Shown: positions 8,045-16,501 of the stretch, piece after piece | Layout: every line of letters starts with the position of its first letter | Numbering within the stretch: the stretch's first letter is position 1 | Assembly: GCF_004331415.1 (NCBI RefSeq) | Contig: NZ_SJOP01000027.1 | Span: forward strand, 1 to 63,855 | Direction: 5' to 3' | DNA from: Kosakonia quasisacchari | GTDB taxonomy: Bacteria > Pseudomonadota > Gammaproteobacteria > Enterobacterales > Enterobacteriaceae | DNA: 63,855 bases | Notes under the pieces: model-generated | What the model was told of the DNA's origin: nothing | Seen by the model: only the letters and a program-made list of their open reading frames with translations | Databases searched by the model: none | Translations under genes and position numbers: made by a program

Positions 8045-9046
8045 GTGATTCCAGATTATCTAAAATTTATACGTGTTCAGGATAAAAGAATACTGCCTTT
8101 TCTCTTCGTTGTTGTTTTTATTATGATTGGTTTTTATTGGAAGAATAATAGCTATGATTTAAATCAAAGTGACGCTTATTACATTAGCGGCATTGTAGGT
8201 ATTTTACTCTTCAGTTCAATTTATGAACTTAAAGCTTTTTGGGCATACAAATGCGTTACAAAAGCGATCGACTTCACTTTTTTTTCTGGGAGAAAACTTG
8301 GCAGAATAGAAAAATGGTGTTCTCATCCATTCGTTGCGAGTAATTTATTTACCGCCGGTTTTGGGTTAATTATACAGAGCTGTTTTTTACTTCACTCATC
8401 AATGTATGCACTGATTCCCTTGCTTACGATTTCACCTATTTTTATTTACGTTGTGTTTCGGGCCTTAAGAACCAGTTATATTAAGCAGGTAGCAACGGCA
8501 GCGGTTGAAAAGGTGAAATATAAGCACCTTTATCGTTATGTTTTTGCGTATCTTTTTCTTGGCGTCGCTTTAAATTTGTTGACTATTTCGCCTTTGAAAC
8601 GTGAGGCGGATTTTTCGCTGCAGGTCGGCGTTTTCTCCGCCAGGGTAGTGGTCGCAATGTTTATTTTATGTTGTATTGTTTTGGCAATAAATCTACTTTT
8701 TGCTCGTTTGTCAAGGCGGTATATATTTCTCGGCAGGTTGTTTTTAAAAGAAATTGATTTTTATTTTTCGGTTTCATTGCCATGGCCTGCATTCTATGAC
8801 AAGCCTTTTTGGTTGAGAATAACTCTGTTACTGCTCACTGAGTTTGTATGGATTATTCTCGTTAGTGCGTTTCTGGCATGGTCTGGATGGCAACTCTGGT
8901 TTGAAGTGTATTTTTTGGTCTGCTTTTTACCATGTATTTGCTTTAACTATTTGCACATTTACGCGCTTTGGCATCGGGATTTTCTGATGGCTTGTGACAT
9001 GTACTTTCGCTGGGGGACGATCGACAAACAGACTCATCTTTGGTGA
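8045..9046 (+). CDS. Polytopic inner-membrane protein of unknown function
   Basis: This 333-residue protein has about eight hydrophobic stretches: residues 17–35, 46–62, 103–120, 122–140, 165–185, 197–220, 255–282 and 286–310. Short charged loops lie between them, and no family is recognised. The GTG start is ten bases after the acyltransferase stop. The C-terminal LHIYALWHRDFLMACDMYFRWG has histidines and acids that could be a membrane-embedded active site, but this is speculative. As the last gene of the run, it may modify or flip the lipid product. A hairpin follows nine bases after the stop. Confidence 0.6.
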   Translation: MIPDYLKFIRVQDKRILPFLFVVVFIMIGFYWKNNSYDLNQSDAYYISGIVGILLFSSIYELKAFWAYKCVTKAIDFTFFSGRKLGRIEKWCSHPFVASNLFTAGFGLIIQSCFLLHSSMYALIPLLTISPIFIYVVFRALRTSYIKQVATAAVEKVKYKHLYRYVFAYLFLGVALNLLTISPLKREADFSLQVGVFSARVVVAMFILCCIVLAINLLFARLSRRYIFLGRLFLKEIDFYFSVSLPWPAFYDKPFWLRITLLLLTEFVWIILVSAFLAWSGWQLWFEVYFLVCFLPCICFNYLHIYALWHRDFLMACDMYFRWGTIDKQTHLW

Positions 9047-9055
9047 TAGAAGTAT

Positions 9056-9088
9056 ACCGCCTGTAGCATTTATATCACTATAGGCGGT
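9056..9088. terminator. Hairpin between convergent genes, possible bidirectional terminator
   Basis: ACCGCCTGTAG (9056–9066) and CTATAGGCGGT (9078–9088) pair over 11 positions with one G–T type mismatch around an 11-base AT-rich loop. It lies between the end of the + strand cluster and the end of the LuxR-type gene on the – strand. There is no clean T-run after it, so termination is likely but not certain. Confidence 0.5.
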
Positions 9089-9110
9089 GACGATCTTGTG
9101 TCTGCATGTT

Positions 9111-9704
9111 TTAAAAGCTGTAGTCCAGTTCTTTTATACTGGTAGGAGAGGTGAAAAAGGTTGTTGATTCTTCAAGTAGTTTATCTCTTATCAAAAGCAG
9201 GTCGCTTATTTTTTTTCCTCCTAATTTTTTGCACGCCTTGTTACGATAAGCGTAAACTCTTTTTGGCGGTATATTAAGTGTTTTAGCTATCAGATGAATG
9301 TTTTTGCCCTTTAGTGACTCTTTGAGAATAATACTTTCGATATCACTAAGTTCACTATCTTTGGTCGATACCTCTTTTTTCTTTTTTGCCACAACTCTAA
9401 TAGCGCGGCTTATGTCGAGAAGCGAGTCCCGGGATTTAATGACCAGATCGGCATCATTAATCACGATATCTCTCGCAGCACCTAAGATAACCAGTAATTT
9501 ACAGACTTTATTAAGTGGTGAGATTGCCTTCGCATAGGCACCGTTTTTTACGTCCAGATGAAGGATGACGACGTCATCTGGTGTTAGTTGGTTAGTAAGT
9601 GAAGAATCTAATTCATGTGCAACTATGTCCCATCCCTTCGATTTGGCTAATGAAATAATTCCATTTTGGAAATAAACATCGTCACTGATTGTATAAATCT
9701 TCAT
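9111..9704 (-). CDS. LuxR-family transcriptional regulator
   Basis: This 197-residue protein ends in a LuxR/GerE helix-turn-helix at about residues 117–175 (LSDIESIILKESLKGK, IAKTLNIPPKRVYAYR, then KKLG). The N-terminal 100 residues have a receiver-like strand order (MKIYTISDD, VVILHLDVK, LLVILG). The usual phospho-acceptor Asp cluster is not clear, so it resembles the orphan RcsA/BglJ/EcpR type rather than a response regulator. No partner kinase is present. It converges with the nine-gene export cluster and shares its AT-rich composition, so it is the best candidate for local control. Its targets are unknown. Confidence 0.8.
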   Translation of the reverse strand: MKIYTISDDVYFQNGIISLAKSKGWDIVAHELDSSLTNQLTPDDVVILHLDVKNGAYAKAISPLNKVCKLLVILGAARDIVINDADLVIKSRDSLLDISRAIRVVAKKKKEVSTKDSELSDIESIILKESLKGKNIHLIAKTLNIPPKRVYAYRNKACKKLGGKKISDLLLIRDKLLEESTTFFTSPTSIKELDYSF

Positions 9705-10091
9705 GTGTTTGCTCTATATCATGTTGAATAATTCTAAGGATAATTCCTGGATTATAATTAGTCAGGAGTGGAACCTGTAATTAAATAATCTTAAATAAGT
9801 CCTTGTAATTAGATAAGGTAAGAACGGAGTAGATTGTAATTGTGCATTTGCAGTCTATACTTCTTAGATGTATTACTTGATTTTGTTGTTTTAAATGAAG
9901 AAGATATTAACTGAGGTGTTTTAAGTAAAATTGATTTTTTATATTGCAGATTACTTTTTTCTTGGCACATTCTTTCATTTTTAAAAAGAATAGAGATTTT
10001 TCAACATTTGTTATGAGTTTCCGGCTTGCGATATTCAGCATATTGATGAGGGCAAGCAGAGAGCGTGTTAACTATCGTAAGGGTTTAAGTA
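9705..10091. other. AT-rich intergenic region between the LuxR-type gene and dosC
   Basis: 387 bases with no credible gene. It must contain the divergent promoters for the – strand regulator and for dosC. The repeated GTAATTA and TTAAATAA blocks (for example 9775–9810) are typical of H-NS-bound, horizontally acquired DNA. No defined operator was identified. Confidence 0.4.
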
Positions 10092-11474
10092 ATGGAAAAT
10101 TATCTTAAATTAATGAAAAATGAATGGTTTCATCTCATTGATAAAACAGATGAACGCATTCGTTTTTTAGCGGCGGAAGTTGGCAAAACGCATGCACATA
10201 TTCTGAGTCAGGAGTTCTACCGTATTGTTCTGACTGACCCTCACGCGGAAGAGTTTCTGTCTAATGATCAAGTAGAGAGACATCTTAAAAGGGCGTTAGA
10301 AAAGTGGATTACAGATGTGTTAGCATGTCAAGTTTCTGATATTGATAGACTTATCGCGATTCAGCAACACGTGGCTTCGATCCATGCGCGCATTGGTATT
10401 TCGGTTGAAATTGTAGAAATGGGTTTCCGGGTTCTTAAAAAAATACTCTTTCCGGTGATCAATTCTTCATCTTACGCTGCAGCAGACAAGCTTGAAGTTT
10501 ACCACTACGCCATTAACAGCATTGATCTGGCCATGGAAGTGATGTCGCGCGCTTTTACCTTTACGGAACACAACTCATCGAAGGAAGATGAGAATTACCG
10601 CATTTTCTCCCTGCTTGAGAATGCGGAAGAAGAAAAAGAGCGGCAGATTGCTGCAATGTTAAGCTGGGAGATTGACCTTATCTACAAAATCATTATGGAC
10701 GCTGATCTCGGTAACAGTCTGACCCTCAGCCAGTCTGACTTCGGCCTGTGGTTCAATCACAAAGGCCGTCATTACTTTAGTGGTATCGCCGAAGTGGGGC
10801 ATATCTCGCGCCTCATTCAGGATCTCGATGAAGTTTTCCGTAATACGCGTAATACACCCAGAGCATTAAGTAACAGAACACTTCGTGTTAAATTTCTTAT
10901 TCAGATCAGAAACACTGTTTCGCAGATTATTACGATGTTGCGTGAACTTTTCGAGGAAGTTTCCCGGCATGAAGTGGGAATGGATGTGTTGACAAAACTT
11001 CTTAATCGACGCTTTTTACCCACGATATTTAAACGCGAAATTGCCCATGCCAAGCGTATGAATACTCCGTTGTCTGTATTAATTATTGATGTTGATAAAT
11101 TTAAACAAATTAACGATACATGGGGACATCATACTGGCGATGAAATTTTACGTAAAGTTTCCAGTGCATTTTATGACAATGTGCGCAGCAGTGATTACGT
11201 TTTTCGTTATGGTGGCGATGAGTTTGTTATTATTTTAACCGAGGCATCGGAGTTTGATACTTTACGTATTGCCGAGCGTATTCGTAGTCGTGTTGAAAAA
11301 ACTAATGTCATTTCACCGTCTGGTGAAAATATTGCTTTGTCCCTTTCTATCGGAGCGGCAATGTTCAGTGGTCATCCTGATTACGAACGCTTAATACAGG
11401 TCGCTGATGAGGCGCTATATATAGCAAAAAATAAGGGGCGTAATCGTGTTGAATTATGGAAGGCGCCAGATTGA
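10092..11474 (+). CDS. dosC: Globin-coupled heme sensor diguanylate cyclase DosC
   Basis: The 460 residues equal the length of E. coli DosC (YddV). Residues 1–160 form the globin sensor, residues 170–295 a helical linker (with LLENAEEEKERQIAAMLSWE), and residues 296–458 the GGDEF domain. The active-site loop is YGGDEF with GGDEF at 374–378, and an allosteric inhibitory site RSSD lies at 365–368, five residues before it, as in product-inhibited cyclases. It makes cyclic di-GMP from two GTP in response to the gas ligand on heme. In E. coli it is paired with the phosphodiesterase gene dosP. No dosP follows here, so any opposing enzyme acts in trans. Confidence 0.93.
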   Translation: MENYLKLMKNEWFHLIDKTDERIRFLAAEVGKTHAHILSQEFYRIVLTDPHAEEFLSNDQVERHLKRALEKWITDVLACQVSDIDRLIAIQQHVASIHARIGISVEIVEMGFRVLKKILFPVINSSSYAAADKLEVYHYAINSIDLAMEVMSRAFTFTEHNSSKEDENYRIFSLLENAEEEKERQIAAMLSWEIDLIYKIIMDADLGNSLTLSQSDFGLWFNHKGRHYFSGIAEVGHISRLIQDLDEVFRNTRNTPRALSNRTLRVKFLIQIRNTVSQIITMLRELFEEVSRHEVGMDVLTKLLNRRFLPTIFKREIAHAKRMNTPLSVLIIDVDKFKQINDTWGHHTGDEILRKVSSAFYDNVRSSDYVFRYGGDEFVIILTEASEFDTLRIAERIRSRVEKTNVISPSGENIALSLSIGAAMFSGHPDYERLIQVADEALYIAKNKGRNRVELWKAPD

Positions 11475-11733
11475 ATTATTTGAATAAAATTGCGCTATAT
11501 TCAATTTCACAGTGGAGCTCTTCTTTTTGTTATTTTCGAAAAAGTACGCATGTAATTAACCTATGATGCTGTGGCTGACGCAGTTATTTTTTTGTCGATC
11601 ATTCACATATATGCCCGAATTAACCGATTTTAAGCCAAACTGAATTTGTTTGCCCTCAGATTTTCCTCTATCTGGTCTTGCTGAATTGTCCGCATTTGTT
11701 ACTCTTCTCATTTTGTTTCAAAGGATGGCAGAA

Positions 11734-12462
11734 GTGAAAATTTGCTCTTATTTGTTGGCGCTCATGCTTGGGTTCACCACCACGGTTGCCAGTGCGCAGC
11801 AAACCTATATGCCGGTACTGTTAAATCTGTCAACGCTGCTCGATTTCAACCCGGTCAAAGGCCATGTCAAAACCATCGATTCCGTGGGAACCGATGATAA
11901 AGGCAACGAGGTTTACACGCTCCGCGTGGTGTTATCCGCAGAGGGTTGTGTACAGACGTTACGCCATGATGGTAAGTCCGATAATAGCCATATGAATTTG
12001 GTCAATGAAGGAAAGGCGCTAAAAGGAACATTCAATGGTCAACCTGTTGCTTTTGGGTTGGACGACAAATGCAATTTAACGAGTCGCGATGATAGTAATG
12101 GGCATCTCGATTATAAAACCAATGCGCAAGGCCTGCTGGGCGAGACAATGCTTCGAACACTAAAAATTACCGATTATTTCTACGACACTGATGGCAATAT
12201 CAAAAAGGTGCAATATTACTCAGGCGATCTCGTCGCCTCCTCAACCAGCATTCACTATCCTGATAGCGTCAATAAACCGCTCGATTATACGCTGGTCAAT
12301 GAATCTGCTCTCAATGCCCGTTTTAATTTCACTGCGGTTAGTGAATGCCGATACGATGAAAGGCAAGTTCCTGTCCTTTGCCATTTAAATGTTACCCCGG
12401 CTAGCTCCTCCGGGGATGTGATGACGCATATGACGGTCGCCACCCGCGCGAGTTTTTACTGA
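11734..12462 (+). CDS. ynfC: YnfC-family (UPF0257) exported protein
   Basis: About 242 residues from the GTG at 11734, which has AAGGA eight bases upstream; an in-frame ATG at 11725 overlaps that site. It matches the YnfC family through DFNPVKGHVK, LSAEGCVQTL, KPLDYTLVNES and CRYDERQVPVLC. E. coli YnfC is a lipoprotein. Here the leader MKICSYLLALMLGFTTTVAS ends in a normal AQQ cleavage region with no lipobox Cys, so a soluble periplasmic protein is predicted. Four cysteines in the mature part may form two disulfides. The function of the family is unknown. It is preceded by 175 bases without features after dosC and followed by a convergent SDR gene. Confidence 0.8.
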   Translation: MKICSYLLALMLGFTTTVASAQQTYMPVLLNLSTLLDFNPVKGHVKTIDSVGTDDKGNEVYTLRVVLSAEGCVQTLRHDGKSDNSHMNLVNEGKALKGTFNGQPVAFGLDDKCNLTSRDDSNGHLDYKTNAQGLLGETMLRTLKITDYFYDTDGNIKKVQYYSGDLVASSTSIHYPDSVNKPLDYTLVNESALNARFNFTAVSECRYDERQVPVLCHLNVTPASSSGDVMTHMTVATRASFY

Positions 12463-12498
12463 GTAATAAAGCGGAGACGGCCAGTGGCTCCGCTTTAT

Positions 12499-13248
12499 TT
12501 ACAAACTACCGGTACCGCCATCGACCAGTAATTCCGTGCCGACCACATAAGCGGACTCATCGGAAGCAAGAAACAGCGCAGCCTTCGCCAGCTCCGTCGG
12601 TGTTCCCATTCGCCCTAACGGCACCAAATCTTTGATTTCACTCTGCAACGCTTCCTGTGCCGCACCGCTCAACCCCAGTTTATTCAGCGCCGGCGTGTCA
12701 ACCGGGCCAGGGCTCAAACCATTGATGCGCACCCCGCGCGGCAGCAATTCTGCCGAGAGCGTGCGGGCAAACGACAGTAGCGCGGCTTTGCTCGCGGCAT
12801 ATACGCTGCTGGTAGGCAGGCCGATCCGCGCGCTGACCGAACCACACAGGATCACTGACGATGGATTATGCAGTAGCGGCAGGAGAGCCTGAATCAGAAA
12901 GTAGGGGCCCTTGAGATTGGTATCCATCAACCGATCCCAACTCTCTTCCCGCCACTCTTCAAGCAAGCCGTGCGAGACATCGCCCGCATTAATATACAGT
13001 ACATCCAGCTGTGGCCAGCGCGTCGCGAGTGTGGCAGCAAGCTGGCGTTGATCGTCGGTACGACTGGCATCAGAAGCAATAACCCAGACATTATCACCGA
13101 GTATTGCCTGCGCTTGCTTTAAGGTTTCCGGATTACGCCCGGTTATGGCTACCTGTGCGCCTTCAGCGATGAATTCTTGTGCGGTAGCAAGACCTATTCC
13201 AGTGGTACCGCCGGTGATCAGCGCATATTTACCTGCTAAGCGTCCCAT
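12499..13248 (-). CDS. SDR-family oxidoreductase
   Basis: This 249-residue classical short-chain dehydrogenase has a dinucleotide motif TGGTTGIG at residues 13–20, NAG at about 88–90 and the catalytic YAASK near residue 152–156. The end is VVGTELLVDGG, typical of FabG-like members. The residue after the second strand (TGRN) suggests NADP preference. The substrate is unknown. It is divergently transcribed from an HxlR regulator 100 bases away, with two palindromes between them. This is a common layout for a redox- or aldehyde-responsive pair. Confidence 0.88.
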   Translation of the reverse strand: MGRLAGKYALITGGTTGIGLATAQEFIAEGAQVAITGRNPETLKQAQAILGDNVWVIASDASRTDDQRQLAATLATRWPQLDVLYINAGDVSHGLLEEWREESWDRLMDTNLKGPYFLIQALLPLLHNPSSVILCGSVSARIGLPTSSVYAASKAALLSFARTLSAELLPRGVRINGLSPGPVDTPALNKLGLSGAAQEALQSEIKDLVPLGRMGTPTELAKAALFLASDESAYVVGTELLVDGGTGSL

Positions 13249-13292
13249 TTTCGACTCCTGTTTTTAAGCTTGAGAAAGCACTATAGAGCCGT

Positions 13293-13327
13293 TTGTATCC
13301 TTTGGATACAAGGTACCAAATGGGTAC
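13293..13327. promoter_or_regulatory. Two palindromes, candidate HxlR operator
   Basis: TTGTATCC (13293–13300) and GGATACAA (13304–13311) are perfect inverted arms around TTT. Immediately after, GTACC (13313–13317) and GGTAC (13323–13327) form a second inverted pair. They lie between the divergent SDR and HxlR genes and could let the regulator control both. Confidence 0.55.
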
Positions 13328-13348
13328 TAAAAAGGCAGGAGGTATGTT

Positions 13349-13708
13349 ATGGCGGATTCAGCGGCATTGTTGCCGAAAAAAAATTATGCGACGCAACCCT
13401 GTCCAATGACTGATTTTGTCAGCCTGATTTCCGGGAAATGGGCTATCCCGATTTTGTACCGGTTGATTGTGTTGAATACGGCGGTGCGCTTTAGTGAGTT
13501 GCAGCGCGCAGTTTCACCGATTACGCAAAAAGAGCTGACTCGCCAATTGCGCTTATTTGAGCAACGCGGGCTGGTCTCCCGGCAGGTTTATCCGGAAGTC
13601 CCGCCGCGCGTCGAATATTGCATTACACCGTTGGGGTTAACCTTGCGCGGTGCGTTAGATCCGCTGGCCGAGTGGATGCATAACCACGGTGATAAGTTAA
13701 AACGTTAA
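13349..13708 (+). CDS. HxlR-family winged-helix regulator
   Basis: This 119-residue protein has the HxlR/DUF24 pattern: CPMTDFVSLISGKWAIPILYRL, then RFSELQRAVSPITQKELTRQL (recognition helix) and a wing region. The conserved Cys18 in CPMT is where family members sense redox or electrophile stress. GCAGGAGG lies just upstream of the ATG. It is divergent from the SDR gene and is probably its repressor or activator. Its last four bases overlap the stop end of the convergent second SDR gene. Confidence 0.88.
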   Translation: MADSAALLPKKNYATQPCPMTDFVSLISGKWAIPILYRLIVLNTAVRFSELQRAVSPITQKELTRQLRLFEQRGLVSRQVYPEVPPRVEYCITPLGLTLRGALDPLAEWMHNHGDKLKR

Positions 13709-14487
13709 GCGCGTGAGTAACGTGACGCGGGTTTGCCGTTGCGCGAAGCGCTAAACAGCGCCAGTCGCGCTGTTTCCCAGTTATCCCACAGCTGTAAATC
13801 CTCGACTGGCGGAACCGTGACCAATTCACCTTGGTCGAGGCCTGCCAGCGCCGCATCGACCAAATCTTCGCTGGTCATCACCGAGCCTTCCGGTAGCGCA
13901 TCAAGTGTAATCCCGGAATGCCCCCAAATTTCAGTCGCAGTAGCGGCTGGCAGCACGGCCTGAATGCGAACATTGCTCCCGGCGAACTCTTCCTGTAAAC
14001 CACGGGTGAAATTAAGCACCCAGGCTTTTGTCGCGCTGTAGACCGCGCTGCCCGCACGAGCATGGAAAGCAACGACTGAAGCAATATTAATGATGGTTCC
14101 CTGATTGTCTTCCACGAAACGCGGCAACACTGCCAGCGTCAAGCGCATCAGCGCCGTGGTATTCAGCGTGTTGATGGTTTCATGTTGTTCGGCACTGCTG
14201 CTGAGGATAGGGGCAAGATTTGCTGCACCGGCATTGTTTACCAGCAGACTTATCGTTGTATTGTCACGCAAAATCGCCTCAACCTGCTGGATCCCCTTAG
14301 CGTTGCTGAGATCGGCAACCAGTGTGCTGATTTTTACGCCATGGCGATGCTGTAAATCGTCGGCAAGTGTGTTTAAACGGTCGCCGCGGCGAGCGACCAG
14401 CAGCAAGTCGTAACCACGAGCCGCGAGACGGTCGGCATAGATGGCGCCAATCCCTGAAGAGGCGCCGGTAATCAGTGCTGTTGTCAT
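13705..14487 (-). CDS. SDR-family oxidoreductase (second)
   Basis: This 260-residue classical SDR has TGASSGIG at residues 7–14, NNAG at about 88–91 and the catalytic YSATK near residue 153–157. The VARRGDRL after the second strand indicates NADP(H). It resembles the YqjQ/DltE-like SDR group often annotated only as SDR. The gene lies downstream of an HxlR gene on the same strand, with 133 bases between them holding two inverted repeats, so separate but shared control is likely. It is a different subfamily from the SDR at 12499–13248. Confidence 0.87.
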   Translation of the reverse strand: MTTALITGASSGIGAIYADRLAARGYDLLLVARRGDRLNTLADDLQHRHGVKISTLVADLSNAKGIQQVEAILRDNTTISLLVNNAGAANLAPILSSSAEQHETINTLNTTALMRLTLAVLPRFVEDNQGTIINIASVVAFHARAGSAVYSATKAWVLNFTRGLQEEFAGSNVRIQAVLPAATATEIWGHSGITLDALPEGSVMTSEDLVDAALAGLDQGELVTVPPVEDLQLWDNWETARLALFSASRNGKPASRYSRA

Positions 14488-14509
14488 TTTTTCTTACCTC
14501 GTTGTTAAA

Positions 14510-14566
14510 TGGTTTTATCATAAAACTAAATTCAGCTTCTGATATTTGGTTTTATAATGCAACCAA
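14510..14566. promoter_or_regulatory. Two inverted repeats upstream of the second SDR gene
   Basis: GTTTTAT (14512–14518) and ATAAAAC (14520–14526) are inverted around one base. TTGGTT (14546–14551) and AACCAA (14561–14566) flank a central TTATAATGC. Both carry the core GGTTTTAT that recurs at 15086–15103 upstream of the HxlR gene. This suggests one operator family recognised by that regulator. Confidence 0.5.
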
Positions 14567-14620
14567 ATAAAACGGCAAAAAATGCGGTTTTAAAATAGAT
14601 TGAGGTAACAGGCTGAATTA

Positions 14621-15067
14621 TCAGGTATTAGCTATACGCAACTTCACGTCCTGTGGCTGCAACTCGCGGCCATCCGCGGCGCGCAGAGCCAGTTTTTGCA
14701 ATGGGCGGTGCGTATGGTTATCGACCAGCACGCTGGCAGGTTCACCTTTATCGAACAACCACTCCTGTCCCCATTGCGAGAGCGCGACCAGCACCGTTTG
14801 CAGGGAACGGCCTTTTTCTGTCAACACATATTCCTGCCAGGCGCTGCCATCAGAGGCGGGTTGCGTGCGCAAAATACCTTCATCCACCAGCAGTTTAAGA
14901 CGCGCGGTCAGCATGTTTTTGGCAATACCCAGGTTTTTCTGGAATTCACCAAACCGTGTCACGCCTGCTAATGCATCACGCACAATGAGCAAGGACCACC
15001 AGTCGCCAATAATATTCAGTGAACGAGCTACGGGGCAGAAAGTCTCTTCAAAGCGGGTACGTTTCAT
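14621..15067 (-). CDS. HxlR-family winged-helix regulator (second)
   Basis: This 148-residue protein begins with the HxlR core: FCPVARSLNIIGDWWSLLIVRD, GVTRFGEFQKNLGIAKNMLTAR, DEGIL and YVLTEKGRSL. Cys11 is the conserved sensor position. A C-terminal extension of about 40 residues (DNHTHRPLQKLALRAADGREL) is typical of the longer subgroup. It is followed on the same strand by the SDR gene at 13705–14487 and is likely its regulator. The promoter region carries the same inverted motif as the SDR promoter. Confidence 0.87.
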   Translation of the reverse strand: MKRTRFEETFCPVARSLNIIGDWWSLLIVRDALAGVTRFGEFQKNLGIAKNMLTARLKLLVDEGILRTQPASDGSAWQEYVLTEKGRSLQTVLVALSQWGQEWLFDKGEPASVLVDNHTHRPLQKLALRAADGRELQPQDVKLRIANT

Positions 15068-15085
15068 CGCAGTTCTCCGGTTAAT

Positions 15086-15103
15086 AGTTTAATTATAAAA
15101 CCA
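15086..15103. promoter_or_regulatory. Inverted repeat upstream of the HxlR gene
   Basis: AGTTTAATTATAAAACCA; on the – strand it reads TGGTTTTATAATTAAACT. This matches the TTGGTTTTATAATGCAAC element at 14546–14563 over TGGTTTTATAAT. It lies 19 bases before the regulator start and fits an autoregulatory operator. Confidence 0.45.
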
Positions 15104-15220
15104 CATCGCGCGTCTTCACACCGCTTTTTGCGCCAGTGCACACTCCGGGGATCTTGTACCGGTGAGTTGTCATGAATGTGTCACAATTCTAATTTCGGGT
15201 AGAAAAATAAGGAAAGCAAA

Positions 15221-16459
15221 ATGAAAACGTTTTTTTGGCTTAGTGCAATTGCCTCCACCATGGCACTCCCCGCCGCGATGGCGCAAACGGCACCACAGGG
15301 TTATCAGTTGCAGCAAGTGTTGATCATGAGTCGTCATAACTTACGTGCACCGCTGGCGAATAATGGCAGCGTGCTGGAGCAATCTACACCCAACAAATGG
15401 CCTCAGTGGGATGTCCCCGGTGGAGAGCTGACCACCAAAGGTGGCGTACTGGAAGTGTATATGGGGCACTATATGCGCGAATGGCTTGCAGAGCAGAAAC
15501 TTATTGCTACGGGAGTGTGTCCGGCGCCAGAAAGTGTTTACGCCTGGGCTAACAGTTTGCAACGCACTGTCGCGACAGCGCAGTTCTTTATCAATGGCGC
15601 GTTTCCGGGTTGTGATATCCCGGTACATCATCAGGAAAAGATGGGGACGATGGATCCGACCTTTAATCCGGTGATTACCGACGAATCTGCCTCGTTTGGC
15701 CAGCAGGCGGTGAAAGCGATGGAAACTCAGCGCCAGCACTATGCGCTGGGAGAGAGCTATAAACTATTGGAAAAAATCACTCGCTATCAGCAGTCCCCGG
15801 CCTGCAAAGAGAAACAGCAATGCTCGTTGGCAGAAGGCACTGATACCTTTAGTGCGAAATATCAGCAGGAACCGGGTGTTTCCGGGCCCCTGAAAGTGGG
15901 AAACTCGCTGGTGGATGCGTTCACCTTGCAGTATTACGAAGGGTTCCCCATGGACCAGGTTGCGTGGGGAGAAATCAAAACTGATCAGCAATGGAATATT
16001 TTGTCGAAGCTGAAAAATAGCTACCAGGATACCTTATTTACCTCGCCGGAAGTGGCGCGTAACGTGGCAAAACCGTTGGTGAAATACATCGACAAAACGC
16101 TGGTGGAAGAGGTTGGCCGCGCGCCGAAACTGACCCTGCTGGTGGGGCATGATTCCAACATCGCTTCATTGCTCACGGCGCTCGATTTCAAACCGTATCA
16201 GTTGCATGACCAGAACGAACGCACGCCGATTGGCGGGAAGATCGTTTTCCAGCGCTGGCATGACACGGCGGGTAATCGCGATCTGATGAAGATCGAATAT
16301 GTTTATCAGAGCCGCGATCAGTTGCGCAAAGCTGAAGCTTTAACCCTGAAATCCCCGGCACAGCGTGTCACGCTGGCCTTAAAAGGTTGCCCGGTAGATG
16401 GGGAAGGGTTCTGTCCTATTGATAAATTCAATGCGGTGATGCGCGACGCGGCGAAATAA
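15221..16459 (+). CDS. agp: Periplasmic glucose-1-phosphatase Agp
   Basis: The 412 residues match the length of E. coli Agp. A signal peptide covers residues 1–21 (ending PAAMA). The histidine acid phosphatase motif is RHNLRAP with nucleophile His39 at residues 38–44, and the proton-donor pair HD is His310–Asp311 in LLVGHDSNI. It releases phosphate from glucose 1-phosphate in the periplasm and also acts on other phosphoesters, including phytate weakly. Cysteines are spaced for disulfides. A purine-rich GGAAAG precedes the ATG. The order agp–yccJ–wrbA is the same as in E. coli and anchors this stretch as backbone. Confidence 0.95.
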   Translation: MKTFFWLSAIASTMALPAAMAQTAPQGYQLQQVLIMSRHNLRAPLANNGSVLEQSTPNKWPQWDVPGGELTTKGGVLEVYMGHYMREWLAEQKLIATGVCPAPESVYAWANSLQRTVATAQFFINGAFPGCDIPVHHQEKMGTMDPTFNPVITDESASFGQQAVKAMETQRQHYALGESYKLLEKITRYQQSPACKEKQQCSLAEGTDTFSAKYQQEPGVSGPLKVGNSLVDAFTLQYYEGFPMDQVAWGEIKTDQQWNILSKLKNSYQDTLFTSPEVARNVAKPLVKYIDKTLVEEVGRAPKLTLLVGHDSNIASLLTALDFKPYQLHDQNERTPIGGKIVFQRWHDTAGNRDLMKIEYVYQSRDQLRKAEALTLKSPAQRVTLALKGCPVDGEGFCPIDKFNAVMRDAAK

Positions 16460-16501
16460 GCGAAACGAAAAGCTCCCCCGCGACAGCGAGGGAGCAGAAC
16501 G

